Positions 10,275-18,883 of a stretch of DNA of 64,000 bases are shown piece after piece; the first letter of the stretch is position 1, and every line of letters begins with the position of its first letter. Source of the DNA: Rhynchopus euleeides. Its lineage: Eukaryota; Euglenozoa; Diplonemea; Diplonemida; Diplonemidae. Under the pieces are notes generated by a model that worked only from the letters and a program-made list of their open reading frames with translations, ran no database searches and was not told the origin of the DNA. The translations under genes were made by a program, and so were the position numbers. The stretch spans positions 1,116,001-1,180,000 of the forward strand of contig OY723315.1 in NCBI GenBank assembly GCA_963210315.1, given 5' to 3'.

Positions 10275-10926
10275 CCAGGGCAGGTGCGTGCGTGTGTGGA
10301 GTGATGGAGGTCATTGCAAAGCTGTGTAGCTCTGCGAGACGCTCCTGCGAGAAGAAGAAAAAAGAAAGGCAGTGAACCGGAGATCTGCATGTGGTTGTGT
10401 CCTGCTGAACGATGCGGGGCCCACACGGCGGGGGTATGGTTTCACATCACACGCGCACAACCTCCTCTCGGGGCTCTAATATTACTGCTCTCAACAAACG
10501 TGTAAAAATGTCGCACCCCTGAGCCAACCATTTATGGGAGCAATGCCTAGTGTATTGCACGCAACCAACGTGGGGGTCAAGGTGGGGGTCCTTTTCGGCA
10601 TAGTCTCATTCTGGATGTGCGTGCTGTTCGGCTCGTGCTGCGCACCCACCGAGGTGCTGAATCACGACATGAGAGCTGCACAGGTCCCCCTGGCCTGAGG
10701 CATGACATCTTGCTGTTGCTGCACCAAGGCGGTGCCAGGCCCTCGGATTGCCATCGATTTTGTTTTGCATTTCCCATCCCCGCTGCATATTATATCAGCT
10801 CCGGATCCACCATTCTCCCGTCCCCGAAAACAAACACGGTTATGTAAAGATCTTCAAGAAGAATTTCGTGTTTTTTTACAAATCTTCAAGATCTTGACAA
10901 ATGTGAGAATAATTATTATTAGCGTT

Positions 10927-11055
10927 AAATAAAAACGCATTATTTTACGCCCATGAGGCCAGGTTCCGAGTGGGCGTATTTCACGAGCGAAGCGAGTGAA
11001 ATACGCACCCACGAGGAACCTGGCCTCATGGGAAGTAATAATAATCGTTTTTATT
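10927..11055. repeat. Foldback palindrome
   Basis: AAATAAAAACG at 10927-10937 pairs with 11045-11055. Inside it, 10950-11032 forms a long imperfect hairpin whose arms start CCCATGAGGCCAGGTTCC and GTGGGCGTATTTCACGAGCG, meeting at a three-base loop. It resembles a foldback-type miniature element. It lies in AT-rich DNA unlike the GC-rich gene regions. Confidence 0.7.
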
Positions 11056-11123
11056 TAAAATTAATACTAGTTTTTATGTTACAAATTTTCAATACTTTGC
11101 GCCGACTAAGAGCAATGTGAAAA

Positions 11124-11175
11124 AAATAGCGTTAAATATGAGAAAATAGCGTTAAATATGAGAAAAATAGCGTTA
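11124..11175. repeat. AT-rich ~22-bp tandem repeat
   Basis: Three units built on AGCGTTAAATATGAGAAAAT precede the pogo element directly. A related ATATGAAAATAGCGT lies just after it at 13849, so the pogo element inserted into this repeat at a TA. Confidence 0.6.
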
Positions 11176-13844
11176 CAGGGGGGGGTCAAATAAACGTACT
11201 TAGTTGAATAGTAGTACTTAGCCGAATAGTAGTACTTATTTTTTTGGGGCTCTGGGGCACGTTGGGCCGTTGAATAGTAGTACTTACTTTTCACCCTTTT
11301 TTTTGGGGAAATTTTTCGTTTTTTTTGAGATTTTTGCCCAAACAAGCTTGCTTGTCACAGCGAAAGAGTCAGTGGGAGCGTACCCGCGCGCAGTGTGTTT
11401 TGAGTGAGCAACACAAAACCACTTTTATCACAGCAACGCCCTTCACAGGGGCCACAACACACTGCCGCTCGTGCGCACAAACAAAACCCGGACTCTTTCT
11501 TTTTGGAGACACACAAATCTGCAAACTTTGGGGCAAGGAATGGGGACAACGGGGTCTATTGGTGCCACTTAGGGGAACCAGGGTGCACGGGGTCCGTAGA
11601 GGGGGGAAGTGACCTACGCTCAAAGATATGTCGTGACGAAGGGAATCGGGGCATCCCCCCTCAGACACATACGGACGGGAAACCAGCGAACCCGCAAACT
11701 CCTGCGGTCCAGAGGCATCAGAACCACTGCTGAAGACCGCAAAACCGGAAACCCGCAAACTCCTGGGGTCCAGAGGCGTCAAAATCACTGCTGAAGAGCG
11801 GCGCGCATTAAACGACTCCTCATCTACGGCGTCCGCAGTCCCTACCACCAACGAGAAGATGTGGACGGATGGCCCCAGACACACCTCACCATAGATGTAG
11901 CCTTCGAGGACCAGCTGCGGAAAAACACATGCCAAAAGAAAGGCGGGGAGGGGGAGGTCGTGTTTCTTTCCTGAGGTGGAGGCCCACGTGCTTAAAGAAG
12001 TGGGAGAACGGCGGAAGAACGACTTGCCAACGACGCGCCGCAAAATCAAGGAGCTTGCCATGTCCTTTGATCCCTTCCCGAAAGGCTTCCAGGCTTCGGT
12101 GGAGTGGATCGACGGTTGGGCCAGGAGAAACAAGTTTCAATTTCGTACTTCGCGCATTGCCAAGCTTTCTCTTGAAAAAGCCCGGGTCCAGTTGCACAGC
12201 TTCTGGTCCACCATCAGACGCCTCTCCATCGGGTCCGAGCTGCTGCACAACCCCTTTGGTACTTTTGACCTGGTTGTGAATGTGGATGAGTCTGCCTTGT
12301 ACAAGAGCTCTACCCGCAGGGACAAACTGTTGTGCTACACCACTGACACCAACATCGTGGTCGATACCGATGCTGGAAAAAATAGATTTGCCACGTTGAT
12401 TGGTGCTGTCACGTTCAGTGTGAAAGACAGGACCATTCTTGCGACAAAGCAGTCGATCGTTTTTAAAGGTGCGGGCGAGAGGATAAAGAAGGAGGAGCAT
12501 CAGATTCACAAAGACTCGGGGGTTAACTGTACTTTCCAGAAAACCGGCTGGGTCAAAGAAGCCGAGTGGCGGTGGTGGATTGACAGCGTCTTGGCCCCCA
12601 TTTGCAAAAACAAAAACGTGCTTGTCATTTATGACTCGGCGACAACACACATTGCACCAAAAAATGTTGCGTACTTGCACAGGAAGACGGGGGCGAAGTC
12701 AGCGGTCATTCCAGGTGGGTTGACAGGAACAGTGCAGTACCTTGATGTGCATGCATTTGCACCATTCAAGGCTGCCTTCCACACTCACCTGGAAGGGCTC
12801 AAGGACAAAGCCCGTCTCGAGATAAAGAAATCAACAGCCGAAGGTTTTCGCCAGGATTGTCGCTTCACAGAGAGGTGGTACCGCGAGGCCATGTGCACCT
12901 CTGTTGGAGCTGTTTGGGGAAAGTCGGTGGAAAGTGTGAGGGGGGAGGTGGTAGCCCAGCGCTTGCGGGATATGGGGTACGTGCTGAAGGTGTCGGGTGA
13001 GGAGGACGGGTTCGTGAAGAGCTCCCTTTGTCCGGACCTCACCTTCGCACCAAGCACAGAAACATCCCCTGAGGCTGGTGGTGCGGACCTTGAACCTGGG
13101 TTGGACGGGAAGGCAAAAGAGAGCACAGAGAAGCAGTCCACCCAAAAGAAAGTTGTGTCTCAGCCAACCCAACAGACAAGCATCTTGGCATGGGCGAAGC
13201 CGGTTCGTGTGAACTCTCTCACACAGACACAGCCTTCCCAGTCCTCCCAGTCCTCCGAAAAGAAGCGCGCAGCGTCCCCGACCACCCAGACTCCCAACAA
13301 ACACCGCAGGCTCTGCAAAGGGTGTAGGAAGCCTGGGCACAACATGCAGACTTGCCCCAGCAAGCCCAAGAAGAAGTAAGTTGGGGCGTGCTGGTTGTGG
13401 CTTGCCCTTTTCACATCTTTTTTTAAGCATCAACGCACCAACCAACCACCGACAGTGAAGCTGACAGCTCTGATGAACTGTGTATGCTTTCACTAACTCA
13501 ACAAGAATGTCAACCAGGGGGGGCACCAGAGGGGGGGGGGAGGCAATACAAATCAAAACGGTACGAAACCAAATGAGGGGCGAGTGGTAGGACGAGAACA
13601 GAGCGGATACTCGACCGGAAGGCAGAAGAAGTGAGAGACGGACGACAGCAGTGACCAGCGCGCCCCTGGTGGACCAAACAGCCCCGCAGAGCCCCTGCAA
13701 ACAGCGTTTTTAGGAAAAGTTGAATAGACGTACTTAGTACGTCTATTCGCTCGCAAACTATTTATTAATTTTCTGGCGAGGTCGATTTAGGCCCGCGCGT
13801 TCGCCGAATAGTAGTACTAAGTACGTTTATTTGACCCCCCCCTG
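11176..13844 (+). mobile_element. Complete pogo/Tigger-type DNA transposon (2669 bp)
   Basis: Perfect 29-bp terminal inverted repeats begin CAGGGGGGGGTCAAATAAAC at 11176 and end at 13844. A TA lies on each side (11174-11175 and 13845-13846), the target duplication of the Tc1/mariner superfamily. One long transposase frame lies inside. The 5' non-coding part holds a ~61-bp tandem duplication (about 11689-11798). Subterminal TAGTAGTACTTA motifs recur near both ends. The identity of the termini and the open frame suggest recent mobility. Confidence 0.88.
11976..13379 (+). CDS. pogo/Tigger-family DDD transposase
   Basis: About 468 codons are open to the stop at 13379. The N-terminal part (FPEVEAHVLKEV... 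ASVEWIDGWARRNKF) matches the CENP-B/Tc5-type helix-turn-helix. The catalytic core follows the DDE_1 pattern: NVDES (Asp ~104), YDSATTH (Asp ~220) and VQYLDVHAFAPFK (Asp ~257), the last being the pogo signature normally written LDVxxxxPFK. The C-terminus is Ser/Gln/Lys-rich and ends in a zinc knuckle, CKGCRKPGHNMQTC. The codon at 11976 is GTG. The same frame stays open upstream to 11901 with coherent sequence but no ATG, so the true start lies in an upstream exon or the 5' end is damaged. The psq-type first helix-turn-helix is not seen. Family placement is firm; activity is uncertain. Confidence 0.85.
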   Translation: MEAHVLKEVGERRKNDLPTTRRKIKELAMSFDPFPKGFQASVEWIDGWARRNKFQFRTSRIAKLSLEKARVQLHSFWSTIRRLSIGSELLHNPFGTFDLVVNVDESALYKSSTRRDKLLCYTTDTNIVVDTDAGKNRFATLIGAVTFSVKDRTILATKQSIVFKGAGERIKKEEHQIHKDSGVNCTFQKTGWVKEAEWRWWIDSVLAPICKNKNVLVIYDSATTHIAPKNVAYLHRKTGAKSAVIPGGLTGTVQYLDVHAFAPFKAAFHTHLEGLKDKARLEIKKSTAEGFRQDCRFTERWYREAMCTSVGAVWGKSVESVRGEVVAQRLRDMGYVLKVSGEEDGFVKSSLCPDLTFAPSTETSPEAGGADLEPGLDGKAKESTEKQSTQKKVVSQPTQQTSILAWAKPVRVNSLTQTQPSQSSQSSEKKRAASPTTQTPNKHRRLCKGCRKPGHNMQTCPSKPKKK

Positions 13845-13929
13845 TAAATATGAAAATAGCGTAAAATAATGGAAAATAACTTAACGCAATTTAGGTGGAA
13901 AAGGCGTAAAGTATTGAAAATGCGTAATA

Positions 13930-14737
13930 CCGTAAACGGAAAAAGGGTGGACCGTAAAAATGTTCCAAGTTCCCAAAAAAAGGCCAAACGTTCCATCTTT
14001 TTTACGGTCCACCATTTATTGGGACTGAATATGGAAAAGACAATGCGATTTTCGCCCGCGGGCTGGTGGGTTGCGGGGCGCGGACTGCGGCCTCCACGCC
14101 GCAGACTCCCGCACGTAGGCCTCCCGACCTCCCAGCTTTGGACCCTCCCTCCACCACCGCAACCAACACCAGCAAGAGAAGCAAGTCCTCCCTGCGTGTG
14201 GAAAGGGCACGATCACCACCACTCACCTCGAGACTCACCCACCACCACACCTCGAGAAGTGTAGTACCATGCAAGGAGCGTTCCGGTAGAAGTAAAAGTA
14301 GAACCTGCTGCACGAGCCCACAAAAGCAGCCACAGTACGGCAGGGCGCGCAGACAGAAGCTGAGACCACCGGGCTCCCTCCAGATGTAAATTCGTGAATC
14401 AGTGCCCGGAAAATTCAGGGAAATCGTACTCCTTTAGTGTAGTACACCCTGCAGTAACTGTGGGAGAACAGTTCCCGGACGATGGTGAGCGCACACTCTG
14501 TGTTGAGGCCCTGCGGTGTTAATCCTGCAGCTTCAGTCGTGCGATTTCCTTGGTTCCTTCGCGACTTCGTCGAAGGAATTCGTAAAAAAAACCGCCAAGT
14601 CCACTATCCCAACCGTAAAATAGGTGGACCGTAAAAATGTTCCAAGTTCCGGAAAAATCCCATTTGTTCCATCTTTTTTACGGTCCACCTATAGTACGGT
14701 TCACCTTTATTACGGTCCACAATATTTCCGTTTACGG
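13930..14737. mobile_element. TA-flanked TIR element with internal hairpins (808 bp)
   Basis: The ends are inverted: CCGTAAACGGAAA at 13930 and its complement ending at 14737, with TA outside each end. Near each end is a ~70-bp hairpin whose arms share GTGGACCGTAAAAATGTTCC (about 13947-14012 and 14622-14690). No transposase is present. The terminal CCGTA resembles the miniature elements at 15834 and 42766, so a shared helper is plausible. Confidence 0.7.
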
Positions 14738-14814
14738 TATAAAGATTTGTAATTTTCTTCAAGACTTTTTGACATCTTTGTCAAAATGTAAATGTAAAAC
14801 ATAAATCACTCCCT

Positions 14815-15012
14815 GGGGGCCCTCGCTACCAGTGGTTACAGGTGGTTACATGCCATTTTGAGGTGGTTGCAGGTGCCACTGAGGTTCCTTGAGGTTCCAT
14901 ATGGTCAAGGAACCTATTTCTGAGGTTCCTTGAGGTTCTTTGTGACCAAGGAACCTAGTTCTGAGGTTCTTTGAGGTTCCTTGTGACCAAGGAATCTTGT
15001 TCTGAGGTTCTG
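14815..15012. repeat. Half of a palindromic element followed by ~41-bp tandem repeat
   Basis: GGGGGCCCTCGCTACCA at 14815-14831 is one arm of the ~110-bp palindromic family also seen at 25123 and 47695. From ~14880 to 15012 there are about three units of a ~41-bp repeat built from GAGGTTCCTTGAGGTTCC and its partial complement AAGGAACCT, so each unit can fold. No gene is present up to 15262. Confidence 0.6.
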
Positions 15013-15833
15013 AGATACCTTTCCCTTGGTGCACCGACTGTTTCCGCCCGATTACGCGATTCTCTGCCGACGCCGATGTCGCGCGGAGGTGTTCTTGGTG
15101 GTCGGCCCTCTGACCGTGTCCGACAGTCACGCCAAGTCCCTGGTGAGGTCACCCGAGGTCCAACATTTTGTCCTGAATGTGCCCAAACGGCCAAAATAAT
15201 TTTCGTGCACTTTTTTCAGTAGACAAACAGTGGGGTATGCCTCCCTACTTACTTGCAATGCCAAAAAATGTACCACAAAGTTGTACCACACCACCCCAAG
15301 TCAGAAGGTCTCAATGGCTGACTCAAGCCCTTCCGTCACTACGTGGACCTCCGCACTCTCGCACAGATGCCCGAGTGCGTACGAGGAACAACCACTCGCC
15401 TTCAGCGGCAAGAGACACAGAAAGCCGTGCTCTCATGATAATTTTCTTTGGTCGAAGATGGTGCAACTACACGGCCACAGGTAGGAAGTGGTGGCCATGC
15501 AGAAAATGTGGTTCGTACGCGATCGCGGCGGCTTCGCCGCCGCCGCCGCGCGCCCACGATCCAGGCCTGTCGCTAACTTTTTCGATTTTAGAGATTAGGT
15601 GGGCGGACGCTCCTGTGTTGGGGGGATCAGGGGTACATTGTTACTTAACTTTCCCGTCGGTGGACCACTAGGTGGGCACGGTGTGAGGCGCTGGGTTCCT
15701 TCCGCGGTTCCTCTCCCGCTCGCGCCATCCTCGGGTACCGGAGGAAACCAAAAAATGGCTTTCGGTACCATGATTCGACGCTACCCCCTGATATGCCACG
15801 GCCGTCGAAGCGCAAGGGCTTGGTTACTATATA

Positions 15834-16162
15834 CCGTATACGTAAATATTTTGGAACGTAAATATTATGGAACGTAAATATTATGGAACGCTGGTGGGTT
15901 GGCGTTCCAGATTTTTTTCGTTCCATAATATTTACAGGGCTTTCTGCGACTCGGGGACTTGGACCAGGTGATCGGACGGCGTACAGAGTCCCTGACGGGA
16001 CCTACTCGTGCACTTTTCGCGCGATTCCTGACGCAAGCCGTCCTCACCACCGAGTCCCCAACTGGCCCTGTAAATATTTTGGAACGTAAATATTATGGAA
16101 CGGACCGGCCAAAAATGGGCCCGTTCCATAATATTTACGTTCCATAATATTTACGTATACGG
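15834..16162. mobile_element. TA-flanked MITE, copy 1 (329 bp)
   Basis: Terminal inverted repeats of about 41 bp with one mismatch start CCGTATACGTAAATATT at 15834 and end at 16162, flanked by TA (15832-15833 and 16163-16164). Both arms contain tandem ACGTAAATATTNTGGA units. The ~220-bp core is nearly identical to copy 2 at 42766-43076, so the family was mobile recently. It encodes no protein. Confidence 0.85.
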
Positions 16163-16190
16163 TACTAGCCGGGCACACGCTACATGGTCC

Positions 16191-16428
16191 ACAGGGGGGT
16201 CTGGGGGGCAGAGCCCCCCAGCCGCCGGAGGCCACGGTCGTGAACATCTGTTCATTGTGGCGACAGATTCTGTGTGAGTTGGCTGGGTCCTCCTGAGGCT
16301 ACTGGAGTGGTTGGATTCCCTGACCTGATGGGAATCGAATGACTTGAGTACGAGACATACGCCGCAGGGGGGTCTGGGGGGCGGAGCCCCCCAGCCGCCG
16401 GAGGCCACGGTAGTGAGCATCTGTTCCT
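16191..16428 (-). repeat. Paired GC-hairpin repeat (R1-spacer-R1), copy B
   Basis: Reverse-orientation copy of 548-776: two R1 units (about 16191-16254 and 16364-16428) with the homologous ~110-bp spacer between them. Confidence 0.75.
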
Positions 16429-17433
16429 GCAAAACCATACTCTTTGACCCTGGGGAATGGTGGGTGAATGAGGTGGTAGTGTGTGTTTCATCCCATCATT
16501 CCACCATTGGTGGAATGATGGTGGAATGATGAAATATCTAGGGGGGGGAAACCCAGAATGAGTGGAATGATGAATGATGGTTAGCGACCAGTCTGGCACA
16601 AAAGACGCTGCTGCAGGGGAGGGGGAGCCGTGCAGCCGTCAGACTATGCGGTATGCTGAACAACGGAGTATACCCAGGTGCGCAGGCGGGACTGCCGCAA
16701 CCACTGGATATGCCAACCATGGGATCTGTGTGAATACAACACACAGATCCCATACCAGAACTGTGCCTGGAAATCAAAGGCACCGAGTGTGCTGTATGTG
16801 GGCTATGGCAGAAGTGTGGAGGACTCTGCCTGTTCGTGCGTCGCTGCCTGGACAGCCGAGTTGCACCCCCTCGTCCTTGTTGTACGGCTTGAACTTTGGC
16901 ATTGTAGCCTTCAGTCTTTCATGCAACCGTAAGGGGCCGTCTTCGGCACACTGCTGATGTCTGATACCAGTCCATGCCCCCTTCTTCATGGTCATCGGAT
17001 GGCTCACTGCCGCTATCACTGTCACTGGCCCAAGAACATGTGCACACAAATTCTGACACAAGTGATTTTGCAAGTGGCATAGTGATCCTCTGTTGCTCGA
17101 TATGCCTACAGTTGATGCCCTATGCCAGTCCGATCAGCGATTCTCCCGCATCGAGTCGAGATGCAACCGTTGCGTCTGAAGGTCTGAAGGGGCTGGAAAC
17201 ATGCCCCTCCTCTGTACCGATGGCCCCTTTGTTTCCAGTGATACTTTTCTACTGTCTCGCAAATTGCGGTGTCACACCGCAAACAAGGTGTTGTCATGTT
17301 CCACTTTTGACCCCACGTATCGTCGGGCAGCACGGTTGCAACACCGCTGACTGGATCACTGCGAGACATGATGGTTTGCGATTCTGCCTTCTGCCCAGGG
17401 GGGGCTGAGGTACACCTTTGTGGTACATTTTTT

Positions 17434-17864
17434 CGGAACACGACTAAACTGCTCAGAAGTGCTCAAACGTGCCCAAAACCGGGCGGAATTGTGTTTCTGG
17501 GGTCCCAGGGGTCATATTTTCAGGTTTGGTGACGTTTTTGACCTGGCACAGCAGATGGGGAAGAGCTTGCACCCCCCAGCGACGCATCGCCCCGGCGGTG
17601 CTCGTTGTTCCACGACATGGGGACACTCGGCGACGCTGCTGTGAAGGAGAGCTGTCAAAGGGCTCGCAGATTGCGACAGAGATCAAGTGGGTTGAATCAA
17701 CCAACTGGAGAGTATCACAGGATGACGCCCCGCCCCCTCCTTTTGCCTCTGTCGGGTATGTTGTCCTCCTCAGCAAACCCACTTTAGGACCGACGCCCTC
17801 GCTGGAGTGACGTCACTTCAGTCCCGCCGACTTGCAAAACCGATTTTCACTTTTACATTTTACA
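17434..17864. other. No gene recognised
   Basis: A short open frame on + (17469-17810) has no recognisable motif and weak codon bias. I see nothing else. Confidence 0.4.
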
Positions 17865-18072
17865 CACGGTGGACTCCAGCCACCCTAGCGGGAGTCTGGG
17901 AGCGGGAGTCTGAGAGGGTGTCTTTTTCTGCAGTATGTACTGGAGACTCCCGCTAGCGGGAGTCTATTTTCCAGCTAATTTAGGCTAAAGACTCCCGCTA
18001 GCGGGAGTCCGAGACTCCCGCTAGTTGAGACTCCCGAAAAGGGTTACCCTACCCCCGCTGGAGTCCACCGTG
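17865..18072. repeat. Palindrome-rich TIR element (208 bp)
   Basis: CACGGTGGACTCCAGC at 17865-17880 is inverted at 18057-18072. Inside are two perfect 20-bp palindromes GACTCCCGCTAGCGGGAGTC (17945-17964 and 17990-18009) and several half-sites. GGTGGACTCCAGCCACC recurs near 44007 within the LSM14 intron. The flanks carry repeated GTCAAGATCTTG and TTTTACATTTTACA motifs. Confidence 0.6.
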
Positions 18073-18221
18073 CATTTTGTCAAGATCTTGGTCAAGACTT
18101 GAATTTTGCATTTTACATTTCGTCAAGATCTTGATGCACTTTTACATTTTACATTTACAAAAAGACAAGAAGAAGAAGATTTTAATTTCGGACATGACGT
18201 TACAAGTCTTGAAGATCTTTT

Positions 18222-18883
18222 TATAATGGTGAACAAACGAAAGCAAAAGAAGAAAAAATGCAAGAACCAAAAGACGGCCAAGAGGTGCGGTGGTGAATGC
18301 TGTGACCCTTTTCCTCTCGGGGCTTGAGGCTGCACTCATGAAAAAGAACTGCCGGGAAAGAAGAAGGTGTATCGCCCTCGCTGTCTCTCGGAAGTCAGGG
18401 ATGTGGTCGTCAATACCAAGTAAAAGTGGGGAGGTGTGGGGTGTGTGTTATCCGGAGCGCGTGTGCTTTCAGAGAAACTGGGCAGGAGGCGTCTGTGCTG
18501 CGCCCGACCCACACGGTGGGCCATGATCTCCACGCAGGGTCTCCCCCTCCCGAAGGCCGGGTGGCAGCACATACGCACGCGTGTGGATAGAACCAGCGCC
18601 CCGCCCCGCCGTGCCAGGAAACAAGAAGCTCATCGCCATGCCCCAAACCCCCTCTGCTTTGGTCGTTGGTCATCAGGGCCCACCTGTGCTCTCATCTCCA
18701 CTCCGCTGTGTCACGCAGCATTGTTTCGACAAGAAGAAACCACAGCATTGCTGTCAGTGCCTGTTGGTTTGTCGACTTTAGAATGACAAAGTCCCAGTCG
18801 CCATACGACTCCCTATCTGGCGTTACACGACGCACCACCACCAGCTTCAGCTGCTACCTGACACGGCTGACCGTTAGGGCATC
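18222..18883. other. Upstream region of GH3 copy 2, no gene
   Basis: There is no coding signal. A CAG ending at 18850 follows a short pyrimidine/CA-rich stretch and is the likely acceptor before the ATG at 18884. Confidence 0.5.

Larger units (their letters stand above)
15263..17433. mobile_element. TIR-bounded composite element (2171 bp)
   Basis: AAAAAATGTACCACAAAG at 15263-15280 is exactly inverted at 17416-17433, and weaker match continues inward (GTACC). Nested inside are the miniature element 15834-16162 and the R1 pair 16191-16428. Minus-strand frames near 16774-17073 and 17106-17441 have cysteine-rich stretches that could be remnants of a transposase, but no catalytic core is readable. 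No clear target duplication was found. Confidence 0.55.

Noticed and set aside
16678-17441. Cysteine-rich frames suggesting a PiggyBac-type zinc-binding tail
   Set aside because: Only short fragments on both strands, with no catalytic core and no TTAA target; kept only as a hint of transposase remains.
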